Assembly (NCBI GenBank): GCA_001799195.1
Contig: MGSU01000096.1
Coordinates: forward strand, 1-12,594
Length of the DNA stretch: 12,594 bases
Direction of reading: 5' to 3'
From: Deltaproteobacteria bacterium RIFOXYA12_FULL_61_11
GTDB lineage: Bacteria > Bdellovibrionota_F > JAHFAK01 > YA12-FULL-61-11
The notes under the pieces are model-generated. The model did no database searches and was not told where the DNA came from. It worked only from the letters and a program-made list of their open reading frames with translations. Below are positions 1 through 6,783 of this stretch, in pieces (position 1 is the first letter of the stretch; every line of letters starts with the position of its first letter). The translations under genes were made by a program, and so were the position numbers.

Positions 1-931
1 AGAAAAGCGCGACGAGCAAGAAGAAGGCGATCTTGTGAGCAAAGGAGAAAGTGAGAAGACCCCAGGAATGATGGAAATGGTGATGGCCGAGTTCATGGGC
101 GATAACCGCGAGGACCGCCCTGTCGGAGTGCCCGCCGAGCAAGGTGTCGAGGAGGAAAATGCGTTTGGTCGGCCCCAAGCCGCTAGTCATGGCATTTGGC
201 CGCACCGAACGCCTGGATCCATCCAGGATGCGTATATTCCCGGGTGGGAAGGTCTGAGCCATCGCGAGACGCACAATCGCCTGTCGCAAGGTCCCTTCGG
301 GAAGTGGTTTCACGGTATTGAACAGCGGATAGATTACCAGCGGGAAGAGAGTCATCCAGACTACATCCAAGAACATCCAGCCCACAGCACTCGGCAACCA
401 ACCAGCGGGGCCGAACAAGGAGAAAAGAGCAAGGATCATCGCAACGGCAGGTCCAGCGGTAAAGAGAGTCAGGAACCCACCTTTCAATCGATCAGCCAGG
501 AAGGTGTGAAGGGACGTTGTACTGAACCCCCAAGGTTTCTCGACGGCGAAAAGGTGTAGTGCTTGGAATGGCAGGGCAATGATCCGTCCAATGAGCGCGA
601 GGGTGCCCAGGAAAAGTAACCCTTCGAGCAGTGGGGGCAGCGCGAGTGCAGCACATTGCCCTTGGTACCACACCGTCCCCCCACGAAGGAGAAAGATCGA
701 TAGAATGACGAGCAGGGTGCTCCTATGCACAAGATTGAGGATGAAACGCCTCCGGTGATAGCGGCGCGCTCGCAGGTAGCGGCTCCAGCCATACCAGGTT
801 GCCACTCTGTGAGGATCTGAGAGGGGTATTGTGCTGAGATTCAAGGCGTGAGCAACGAGGACTAGGCCTTCCATGGCGAGGATTGGCAAGAGGACCAGAA
901 ACCAGGGTGAATGGCAAGTGAGGATCTGCAT
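1..931 (-). CDS. M48 family metallopeptidase, Ste24/CAAX prenyl protease 1-like (partial, C-terminus outside window)
   Basis: Reading the minus strand from the ATG at 931 gives 310 residues open to the left edge. Seen: an N-terminal hydrophobic helix (about residues 10-30), further membrane segments (about 70-85, 98-125, 152-175, 182-203), then the zinc site HELGH at residues 279-283 (bases 97-83), followed by HHFHH and another hydrophobic stretch. Blocks characteristic of the Ste24 family are present: FSTTSLHTFLADRLKG (136-151), YPLFNTVKPLPEG (201-213), and RSVRPNAMTSGLGPTKRIFL (241-260) just before the zinc site. Family knowledge: these are integral-membrane zinc proteases with a large internal chamber; in eukaryotes they cleave CAAX proteins, and bacterial substrates are mostly unknown. 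The third zinc ligand (a Glu) lies beyond the window. The ATG is the first after an in-frame stop upstream, but it has no good Shine-Dalgarno sequence. Codon use looks less C-ending than in the genes right of 2200. Family assignment is secure; the substrate is unknown. Confidence 0.9.
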   Translation of the reverse strand, partial: MQILTCHSPWFLVLLPILAMEGLVLVAHALNLSTIPLSDPHRVATWYGWSRYLRARRYHRRRFILNLVHRSTLLVILSIFLLRGGTVWYQGQCAALALPPLLEGLLFLGTLALIGRIIALPFQALHLFAVEKPWGFSTTSLHTFLADRLKGGFLTLFTAGPAVAMILALFSLFGPAGWLPSAVGWMFLDVVWMTLFPLVIYPLFNTVKPLPEGTLRQAIVRLAMAQTFPPGNIRILDGSRRSVRPNAMTSGLGPTKRIFLLDTLLGGHSDRAVLAVIAHELGHHHFHHSWGLLTFSFAHKIAFFLLVALF

Positions 932-969
932 AACAACTAGTCTATTCGCGAGGTTTCAAGAATGCTAGC

Positions 970-1257
970 ATGGGTAGGCCCTTAGTGGCGAACCTCACCT
1001 TGCTCGCAGTACTGATGGGGACGATGGACCCCGGGAACGGCAACGTTGTTCCGGGTTCCGAGGTGAGCACCTTACAATCCAAGTGGGGAAACATCGTCTG
1101 GGTTCATCGGTATCGAACTCTTCTTGAAGCAGGCTTCCTCTGTCGGGAGCAGGAGTTGCTCCGTTCCTGTTACCGCATCCGGCCCTCCCGTGGCCTCTAT
1201 CTTCTCGCTGGATCCTACCACCGAAGTCGTGGCATACAAAAGGGGGGTCATACATGA
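970..1257 (+). CDS. Doubtful small ORF (95 aa), unrecognised
   Basis: I do not recognise this protein. It begins MGRPLVANLTLLAVLMG, a short hydrophobic run that could pass for a weak signal or anchor segment, and continues as an Arg/Ser-rich tail with no motif. There is no convincing ribosome binding site before the ATG. Its stop (TGA at 1255-1257) overlaps the ATG of the next small frame at 1254 as ATGA, an arrangement typical of translational coupling and the only positive argument for it. Another frame, open from 1067 to 1348, carries equally protein-like stretches (for example PPVASIFSLDPTTEVVAYK), so the segment may instead be a decayed gene or plain leader DNA. It lies in the 483-nt stretch between the M48 peptidase and the HisA-like gene, where I see no other gene. 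Confidence 0.2.
   Translation: MGRPLVANLTLLAVLMGTMDPGNGNVVPGSEVSTLQSKWGNIVWVHRYRTLLEAGFLCREQELLRSCYRIRPSRGLYLLAGSYHRSRGIQKGGHT
1030..1055. repeat. Imperfect inverted repeat
   Basis: CCCGGGAAC at 1030-1038 and GTTCCGGG at 1048-1055 can pair with one bulged G around a 9-nt loop. No T-run follows, so it is not an intrinsic terminator. A role in leader structure is possible but unsupported. Confidence 0.3.
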
Positions 1258-1391
1258 GCACAGTGGTTTTGGTAGAAGTGCGAAAAGTACGGTCCCCTTC
1301 CTTCTACCTCAGGCACTTGAAACCTTGGTTGTCGGTCAGAGTACTTAGGGCTCGACCGAACGCAGTTATCTCACCGAGACCAGAAGGCTGA
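1254..1391 (+). CDS. Doubtful very small ORF (45 aa), basic, unrecognised
   Basis: The frame starts at the ATG at 1254, preceded by AGGGGGG at 1241-1247 with a 6-nt gap, an acceptable Shine-Dalgarno position. It ends at TGA 1389-1391, 23 nt before the preferred start of the HisA-like gene. The product begins MSTVVLVEVRKVRSPSFYL and is strongly basic (9 Arg, 2 Lys). I recognise no motif. The ribosome binding site, the ATGA overlap with the preceding frame and the position just before the HisA-like gene are consistent with a coupled leader peptide or small operon gene. A 45-codon open frame can also arise by chance in this base composition. Confidence 0.22.
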   Translation: MSTVVLVEVRKVRSPSFYLRHLKPWLSVRVLRARPNAVISPRPEG

Positions 1392-1400
1392 CACGACGGA

Positions 1401-1408
1401 AAAGGAGA
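1401..1408 (+). promoter_or_regulatory. Ribosome binding site of the HisA-like gene
   Basis: AAAGGAGA is a strong Shine-Dalgarno sequence. It abuts the first ATG (1409), too close for that codon to be the start. It lies 6 nt from the ATG at 1415 and 9 nt from the ATG at 1418, so translation most likely begins at 1415 (or 1418). Confidence 0.7.
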
Positions 1409-1414
1409 ATGGCG

Positions 1415-2104
1415 ATGATGATAGTGCCAGTGCTGGACCTCATGCATGGACGCGCAGTGGCCGCGTGCGCCGGGCTGCGTGCTAAGTACAGACCCCTTGC
1501 GACCTCTTTCTGTACAGATGGCGATCCCCGACGGGTTATCGCGCACGTCTTGGCGACTTACGGCCTCAGCCTGTGGTATATTGCCGACCTTGATGCTCTC
1601 ATGGGGCGGCCGTCCCAAGCCTCGATGGTGAGGACCCTCTGCGCCGAGTTCTCCCTCACCTGCTGGTACGATGGGGGCTTCCGTAGTCGGGCGGAGATTG
1701 TAGCCTCGGCAACCAGCACACTGTTGCGGCCGGTATTAGGGACGGAAACCATGTCCGCCGATCAACTCCTCGAACCCTTCGCAGCTCCGGCGCCCGTGGC
1801 GAGCATCGATACCCGTGGTGGTGTGACCATGGGGGCAGCTACTGGTGTAGAGCTATCGGTCCTCCTGGATCGGATTCTCGCTGCAGGCTGTGAAGACGTA
1901 TTGTTGCTCGATCTCGCAGCGGTTGGTACCGGAATGGGGCTCTCGCCAACGCTGTTAGGAACACCACGCGTCAAAGCAGGTGGGCGATACTATTACGGTG
2001 GCGGCGTACGCGGCCGGAGTGACCTCGATCGGCTCGAACAAGCAGGTTTTTCGGGCGCCCTCGTCGGCCGGGCTTTGCACGAGGGCTGGATCGTTCCCGA
2101 TTGA
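1415..2104 (+). CDS. HisA/HisF-related TIM-barrel protein
   Basis: The 229-residue product is a (beta-alpha)8-barrel related to HisA, the ProFAR isomerase of histidine synthesis. Seen (numbered from the upstream ATG at 1409): strand 1 IVPVLDLMHGRAV with the catalytic-type Asp10; YIADLDAL (58-64), a hallmark of the HisA/HisF-related subgroup; the second catalytic-type Asp134 in ASIDTRGGV; LLDLAAVGTGMG (166-177); and the C-terminal phosphate-binding strands YYGGGVR (195-201) and GALVGRALHEG (216-226). Both barrel aspartates are kept, so an active isomerase-like enzyme is plausible. No his genes are adjacent. Family knowledge: relatives of this subgroup (distinct from true HisA) occur in methanogens and in bacteria using tetrahydromethanopterin-linked C1 metabolism; a role in such cofactor synthesis is an inference. 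The start at 1415 is chosen from ribosome binding site spacing. True HisA cannot be wholly excluded, but DLDAL and the shortened middle argue against it. Confidence 0.85.
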   Translation: MMIVPVLDLMHGRAVAACAGLRAKYRPLATSFCTDGDPRRVIAHVLATYGLSLWYIADLDALMGRPSQASMVRTLCAEFSLTCWYDGGFRSRAEIVASATSTLLRPVLGTETMSADQLLEPFAAPAPVASIDTRGGVTMGAATGVELSVLLDRILAAGCEDVLLLDLAAVGTGMGLSPTLLGTPRVKAGGRYYYGGGVRGRSDLDRLEQAGFSGALVGRALHEGWIVPD

Positions 2105-2174
2105 ACCTTTCCTTGGCAGAATTTGGACAGAAGGCCGGCGAGGCTCACGGATCGCTCTCCCTGAAGCACCTTCG

Positions 2175-2203
2175 TTGCGGCAAGCCTTTTATGCTGCTAT
2201 ATC
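2175..2203 (+). promoter_or_regulatory. Candidate sigma70-type promoter before the MATE gene
   Basis: TTGCGG (2175-2180) and TATATC (2198-2203) are separated by exactly 17 nt. Transcription would start near 2210, giving a very short or absent leader before the ATG at 2213. That fits the lack of a Shine-Dalgarno sequence there. This is a pattern match only; the gene could also be read from the promoter of the HisA-like gene. Confidence 0.25.
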
Positions 2204-2212
2204 CCTCGGCTG

Positions 2213-3613
2213 ATGGGTGGTACGAGCATCCCTGTGGAAACCCCGAGATCCCGCGAGCACCTGCTCGAACTCTGGCGCATCGCCTACCCTCTGGTGATCA
2301 GCTCCAGCTCTTCCACGGTGATGATGTTCTCCGACCGGCTCTTTTTGTCCCTCTATTCCAAAGAGACTTTGGCTGCTTCACTCCCCGGGGGGCTCAGCAG
2401 CTTCGTGCTGCAGTGCCTCTTCTTCGGTACCGTCGGCTATGTCAGTCCCATGGTCGCTCAACACCTCGGCGCAGGTCGTCCCGATCGGGGGGGGGCGATC
2501 ACATGGCAGGGTTTGTACGTGGCGCTCTTCGGCGCACTTGCGCTGCAGCTCTTCATACCTCTCGGACCTTCCTTCTTCGCCCTGGTAGGCCACTCCGCGG
2601 AGCTGGTGGAGTTGGAGAGCCAGTACTTCGCCATTCTGCTGCACGGGGCCTTCTTCAATCTCGGCGCCAATGCCCTGTCCAGCTTCTTCTCCGGCATCGG
2701 CCGGACGAAGATCGTGATGGTGGCCAATCCTCTGGGTATGGTGTTGAACCTCCCCCTGAGTGTGCTGCTCATCTTCGGCTATGAGCCGCTCGGGTTGCAG
2801 GCCCAGGGTATCGCGGGCGCCGCCTATGGGACGGTCGCCTCTTCGGCGTTGACCTTCTTCATTCTCCTGCGCAGTTTCCTCTCCCCAGCATACCGAGTTC
2901 ATCGCACGCGGAACTGGGCTCCGGACCGTGGGTTGTTGGCCGGATTGTGGCGTTTCGGCTTGCCCTCGGGAGTGCAGATGCTCTTCTCGGTCGGTGCCTT
3001 CAACTTCTATGTCTTGGTACTGGGAGGCTTGGGTATCGACGAACAAGCGGCGGTAAACATCACCTTGTCCTGGGATCTTATTGCCTTCCTGCCTCAGCTC
3101 GGTTTCGGCGTGGCGGTGGCCTCTCTCGTCGGCCGGTACGTTGGAGCCGGGGACTACGACACCGCGGTGAGTATTCCTCTGGTCGGTATGATCTTGGCTT
3201 ATGGCTATGGCGGCTTCATGGCCCTAACCTTCTTCTTCTTCCCCGGCCCGCTGATCACGCTCTTCGGTGGGGTGGGCGATCACCTGACCTACGAGCGGGT
3301 CCATTTTCTTGCCACGGCGATGCTCCGTTTGACCTCGCTCTATATCATGGCTGACGCGACCATCGCGCTCTACCGCAATGCGCTGCACGGAGCCGGCGAC
3401 ACCCGCTTCTGCATGTGGATGGCCAGCGCTTTCTCGTGGTTCGGCCTGGCGCTACCCTCCCTGTTCCTCGTGCGTGGGCTTGGGGTCGGCCTCCTCGGTG
3501 CTTGGAGTTGGCTGACCGGCTACCTGGCTGTCATGGCGGTCGTCTATATCCTACGTTTCCGCTCCGGTCGGTGGCGCCATCTGTCCGTGATCGTGGAAGA
3601 CCCTTCGGCGTGA
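2213..3613 (+). CDS. MATE-family cation-coupled efflux transporter
   Basis: The 466-residue protein has about twelve hydrophobic segments and the usual length of the MATE family (NorM/DinF-type), inner-membrane antiporters that export drugs or metabolites in exchange for H+ or Na+. Family-like features seen: MMFSDRLFLSLYS with a conserved Asp41 in helix 1; SPMVAQHLGAGRPDR (78-92) after helix 2; SSFFSGIGRTK (156-166); QGIAGAAYGT (198-207) between helices 5 and 6; a second-half repeat starting FGLPSGVQML (248-257); LVGRYVGAGD (305-314); and a late LHGAGDTR. The two halves show the expected internal repeat. The ATG at 2213 is the first start after an in-frame stop at 2162-2164, and no ribosome binding site precedes it. 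The hybrid kinase gene follows after 64 nt on the same strand, so co-transcription is likely. The substrate cannot be told. A nine-G run at 2487-2495 lies inside the gene. Confidence 0.92.
   Translation: MGGTSIPVETPRSREHLLELWRIAYPLVISSSSSTVMMFSDRLFLSLYSKETLAASLPGGLSSFVLQCLFFGTVGYVSPMVAQHLGAGRPDRGGAITWQGLYVALFGALALQLFIPLGPSFFALVGHSAELVELESQYFAILLHGAFFNLGANALSSFFSGIGRTKIVMVANPLGMVLNLPLSVLLIFGYEPLGLQAQGIAGAAYGTVASSALTFFILLRSFLSPAYRVHRTRNWAPDRGLLAGLWRFGLPSGVQMLFSVGAFNFYVLVLGGLGIDEQAAVNITLSWDLIAFLPQLGFGVAVASLVGRYVGAGDYDTAVSIPLVGMILAYGYGGFMALTFFFFPGPLITLFGGVGDHLTYERVHFLATAMLRLTSLYIMADATIALYRNALHGAGDTRFCMWMASAFSWFGLALPSLFLVRGLGVGLLGAWSWLTGYLAVMAVVYILRFRSGRWRHLSVIVEDPSA
2487..2495 (+). repeat. Homopolymer run G9 within the MATE gene
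   Basis: Nine consecutive G cover the codons for Arg-Gly-Gly (about residues 92-94) in the loop after helix 2, flanked on both sides by CGATC. Gain or loss of one G would shift the frame and truncate the transporter after about 95 residues. The frame is intact as given. Confidence 0.95.
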
Positions 3614-3677
3614 CCCGGGCTCCTCCTCGTGGTAGGGTCTCCTTCCCGGCCGACCCGGTTTCCAACTCGAGGCCTCC

Positions 3678-5747
3678 ATGGACAGTCGTCGTTTTGCCGA
3701 ACTCCTCACCTCGCACGAACCTTGGCTGATGGAGCGCCTCCTGCGCTATGCTTTGGAACGAGGGTACACCCGCTATACCTCGACCCTGGTCGAGGCCTGG
3801 AGGATCTCGATCGCCGGCCTGACCTCATCCTTCCTCGAGGCCCTCGCTCTCCCCACCGAGGCCCTCGAACACAGCCCCGAACCCCCGGTCGGAGCCGACC
3901 CGATCGCCGCTTTCGCGGTACGCGAGGCGCGCCTGCACAGGGAACGCGGGGTCTCTCTGCGGATGTTCCTCGGTCTGATGACCTACTACCGTCGTACGTA
4001 TCTCGAGCTGCTCGAGGAACGCAGCGGCTTTGACGCTGCGGAGCGGTCCGCCTGCTCCCGGCATCTCGATCGTTGCTTCGAACGGCTCGAGCTCGCCTTC
4101 TGCAGTGAGTGGACGGAGCAGGGCGAAGCCGGCTTGCGCCATGAATTGCAGGAGCGCAACCGTATGTTGACCAACGAGAAGAACCGGCTCTTGACCGTGT
4201 TCGAGAGCCTGCCGCTCCCCTCGCTGGTACTCGATGACCAAGGCTCGGTCGTGGCCCTCAACCCGGCAGCCCTGGACCTCCTGGAACAGCAGGCTATTCC
4301 CGGCAAACAATACTACGGCATCACCGTGGGCAGCGTGGTCGAGGCCGCCGAGACTCTTGCCGGTAGCGGAGCCTCCTTGCTCGGCCTCCCCCATCTCGAA
4401 CTCTTCCCCTGGCTTGGCCAGACCACAGCAGCCCCTCCTCTCGAGAGCTCGGCCGTGGAACTGCACCTGGCTGGTCCGCCCGAACGGTTCTTCCTGGTCC
4501 ACCGCGCTCCAATGTTGGACGTTAGTCGAAAATATTGCGGGCAGGTGGTGACCATCGAGGAGGTGACGCATGCACGACTTGCGTACCGCGAACTGCAACT
4601 CGCCAAGTCGGCCGCCGAGGAGGCCATCAAGATCAAGGCCCGTTTCCTGGCCAATCTGAGTCACGAGTTCCGCACCCCGCTCACCGGTATCCTCGGCCTG
4701 ACCGCTCTGCTCGAACGAACCGCCATGCCCGCGGAGGTCGCCGAACATCTCGGCCTGCTCAGGCGAGCCGCCGACAACCTGCATCACCTCGTCAATGATA
4801 CTCTCGACTATACCGCGCTCCAGGGGGCTAGTCTTGGCCTCCACGAAGCGCCCTTCGATCTCGTCGAGTTGCTCCGCTCCAGTTTCGAACTGGTCTGCCT
4901 TTCTGCTCGGGAAAAAGGGCTGCACTGCAACGTGATTCTGCCGGCCGAGCTGCACCGGTACCGCCGCGGAGATGCAGTGCGGTTGCAGCAAATCGTGCTC
5001 AATATGCTCACCAACGCGGTAAAATATACGAAAGCGGGGTCCATCACCCTGAAGGCGGAACAATCGCACGCCGACGATCCCGCCCTCTCGATCCTCGTCA
5101 GCGACACCGGCATCGGCATACCCGAGGATAAACTCGGTACCATCTTCGAGAGCTTCGTCCAACTCGACCCCGGCTATACCAAGACCGGTCGAGGCGTAGG
5201 GCTTGGCTTGGCCATCGTTCGCGGCCTGGTCGAACGCATGGGTGGAACCATCACGGTACACAGTGTGCTGGGCAAGGGCTCGACCTTCTCGGTGCACCTC
5301 GAGCTGCCCCTCTGCGAGGAACCTGCTAGGCCCGTGGACGACCGCGCGAGCTCGACCGAGCTTCGCGGCGCTCGGCTGCTCTTGGCCGAAGACAACGCCA
5401 TCAACGCGCTCTATCTCGAAACGGTCCTGGGTGAACAGGGAGTCGAGACAACGGTCGTGGCCGATGGCGCCGCTGCTCTCGAGCAATACCTCCGCCATTC
5501 CTTCGACCTGCTCCTGCTCGACATCGGCTTGCCCGAGCTCAGCGGTGCGGAGGTTGCCCGCAGGGTGCGGGAGCACGAACGCCTCGGTGACCGGCCGAGG
5601 GTTCCGATACTCGGTCTGACCGGGTACAACCAACCCGAGGAGGTCGCCGCCTTCCTCGAGGCCGGTATGGATCGGATCCTTGCCAAGCCCATCGACGAGC
5701 GGGAACTACTCTCCGTCCTGATCGAACTGCGTACTACTCGGTCCTGA
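3678..5747 (+). CDS. Soluble hybrid sensor histidine kinase (N-terminal helical domain, PAS, HisKA, HATPase, receiver)
   Basis: The 689-residue protein has no signal peptide or membrane segment, so it should sense in the cytoplasm. Domains seen: an all-helical N-terminal domain (about 1-145) with YTRYTSTLVEAWRISIAGL and HRERGVSLRMFLGLMTYYRR; a coiled-coil stretch (about 148-172); a PAS-like domain (about 173-300, starting FESLPLPSLVLDDQG); a HisKA domain with phospho-acceptor His329 in HEFRTPL; an ATPase domain with N-box NMLTNAVKYT (Asn446), DTGIG (476-480) and GRGVGLGLAI (504-513); and a receiver domain with acidic pair Glu571-Asp572, phospho-acceptor Asp615 in LLLLDIGLPELSG, Thr648 and Lys670. 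All catalytic residues are present. There is no DNA-binding output, so phosphate probably passes on to a phosphotransfer protein or regulator not encoded here. The start has GAGG 5 nt upstream of the ATG. It follows the MATE gene closely; whether it regulates that transporter is unknown. Confidence 0.93.
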   Translation: MDSRRFAELLTSHEPWLMERLLRYALERGYTRYTSTLVEAWRISIAGLTSSFLEALALPTEALEHSPEPPVGADPIAAFAVREARLHRERGVSLRMFLGLMTYYRRTYLELLEERSGFDAAERSACSRHLDRCFERLELAFCSEWTEQGEAGLRHELQERNRMLTNEKNRLLTVFESLPLPSLVLDDQGSVVALNPAALDLLEQQAIPGKQYYGITVGSVVEAAETLAGSGASLLGLPHLELFPWLGQTTAAPPLESSAVELHLAGPPERFFLVHRAPMLDVSRKYCGQVVTIEEVTHARLAYRELQLAKSAAEEAIKIKARFLANLSHEFRTPLTGILGLTALLERTAMPAEVAEHLGLLRRAADNLHHLVNDTLDYTALQGASLGLHEAPFDLVELLRSSFELVCLSAREKGLHCNVILPAELHRYRRGDAVRLQQIVLNMLTNAVKYTKAGSITLKAEQSHADDPALSILVSDTGIGIPEDKLGTIFESFVQLDPGYTKTGRGVGLGLAIVRGLVERMGGTITVHSVLGKGSTFSVHLELPLCEEPARPVDDRASSTELRGARLLLAEDNAINALYLETVLGEQGVETTVVADGAAALEQYLRHSFDLLLLDIGLPELSGAEVARRVREHERLGDRPRVPILGLTGYNQPEEVAAFLEAGMDRILAKPIDERELLSVLIELRTTRS

Positions 5748-5749
5748 GA

Positions 5750-5786
5750 CCTGTTCCTGTCCTCCCCTGTCCCCCCTCCGTCCCTC
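5750..5786 (+). terminator. Candidate Rho-dependent termination region after the kinase gene
   Basis: Directly after the kinase stop codon comes a C-rich, G-poor pyrimidine tract with CCTGT repeated three times and a run of six C. Such composition is typical of Rho-loading regions. It lies in the 61-nt gap between convergent genes, and no intrinsic hairpin with a T-run is present. Inferred from composition only. Confidence 0.25.
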
Positions 5787-5808
5787 GGCGGTGCCTCTCG
5801 GTAGTTCC

Positions 5809-6783
5809 TCATGCCGAGCTGTCGAGCCAAGCCAGGAGTTCCTCGAAAGGAGGGGGAAGTGGAGCCTCGAACTCGAGCCACTGCTCGAGGAAGGGGTGTT
5901 GGAAGCCTAATCTGTGGGCGTGGAGCAGGTAGGTCGGTAAGCCGCTCAGCCGTTGTCTGACTTCGACCGGCAGCTCTCGATACGCGGCGATCGGACGGCT
6001 ATAGGTTGCATCCCCGATCACGGGGCAGCCGATCGAGGCGAGGTGGACCCGGATCTGATGGGTTCGCCCGGTCTCGATGCGCACGTTCAGGAGGTGGATG
6101 CAACCGAACCAGGATTTTGTGCGGCGATAGTGGCTGAGAGCCTCTCGGCCGCCGTTGGTGACCACGCGATAGCGCGTGCGATCGGAGGGGTCGCGCGCGA
6201 GAGAGGTTGCGATGGAGCCTACCTCGGCGCGCAGCTTGCCGTGGACCAGGGCCAGGTATTCCTTGTGGATCGCGTGCTCCTGGAACAAGGCCGCCAAACG
6301 GAGGTGGGCTTCATCGGTACGAGCAACGAGAAGGAGCCCCGAGGTGTCTTTATCCAAACGGTGGACCAGCCCGACCTTCTCGGCGCCGCCAAGCGAGCTG
6401 AGGGTTCCTCCGAAGCGCTGGAGCAAGGCATCGACCAGGGTCCCACCTCGGTGACCCTTGGCCGGATGCACGACCAACCCGGCCGGTTTGAGCACGACCG
6501 CGAGCTCGTCGTCCTCGTAGAGAACCTCCAGAGGGAGCAGTTCGGCTGCCGGACGTTCCACAAGTGCCTCGACGTGCCAAACGGCCTCCACCTGTTCCCC
6601 CAGTTCGAGCCGCCGACTGCAGCGCTCCCGGCGGCCATCGACCGTGGCACCTCCGGCCTCGATCCGGCGCTGCACCACGCTGCGCGAACACCCGCCCCCA
6701 CGCGCGGTCAGGGCCTGGTCCAAGCGGACCCCCACCAGGTCGGCCTCTACGGTGAAGGTGATTTTCTCGTCCGGTTCAACCAT
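5809..6783 (-). CDS. rluD: RluD/RluA-family 23S rRNA pseudouridine synthase
   Basis: The 324-residue cytoplasmic enzyme converts uridines to pseudouridine in 23S rRNA; RluD itself acts on helix 69. Seen, numbered from the ATG at 6783: an N-terminal S4-type RNA-binding domain (about 15-75, VGVRLDQAL); the start of the synthase domain with LYEDDELAVVLKPAGLVVHP (88-107); catalytic Asp144 in HRLDKDTSG (141-149); KEYLALVHG (174-182); and the late RIETGRTHQIRVH (235-247). Length and domain order match RluD, although RluA/RluC-type specificity cannot be excluded by eye. The ATG at 6783 is preferred over an upstream extension because GAGAGG lies just before it. It overlaps the end of rsmI by 8 nt, so the two are translationally coupled. 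The gene is convergent with the kinase gene. Confidence 0.92.
   Translation of the reverse strand: MVEPDEKITFTVEADLVGVRLDQALTARGGGCSRSVVQRRIEAGGATVDGRRERCSRRLELGEQVEAVWHVEALVERPAAELLPLEVLYEDDELAVVLKPAGLVVHPAKGHRGGTLVDALLQRFGGTLSSLGGAEKVGLVHRLDKDTSGLLLVARTDEAHLRLAALFQEHAIHKEYLALVHGKLRAEVGSIATSLARDPSDRTRYRVVTNGGREALSHYRRTKSWFGCIHLLNVRIETGRTHQIRVHLASIGCPVIGDATYSRPIAAYRELPVEVRQRLSGLPTYLLHAHRLGFQHPFLEQWLEFEAPLPPPFEELLAWLDSSA

Noticed and set aside
35-559. 174-codon plus-strand open frame at the left edge
   Set aside because: The minus strand here encodes the M48 peptidase with HELGH and family-specific blocks; this frame is its shadow.
2101-2784. 227-codon frame overlapping the start of the MATE gene
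   Set aside because: Arg-rich translation without motifs, while the overlapping frame encodes a clear MATE transporter.
3825-5633. 602-codon open frame on the minus strand opposite the hybrid kinase gene
   Set aside because: It is an antisense shadow: composition is biased by the GC-rich codons of the kinase, no domain is recognisable, and the plus strand encodes a complete kinase with all motifs.
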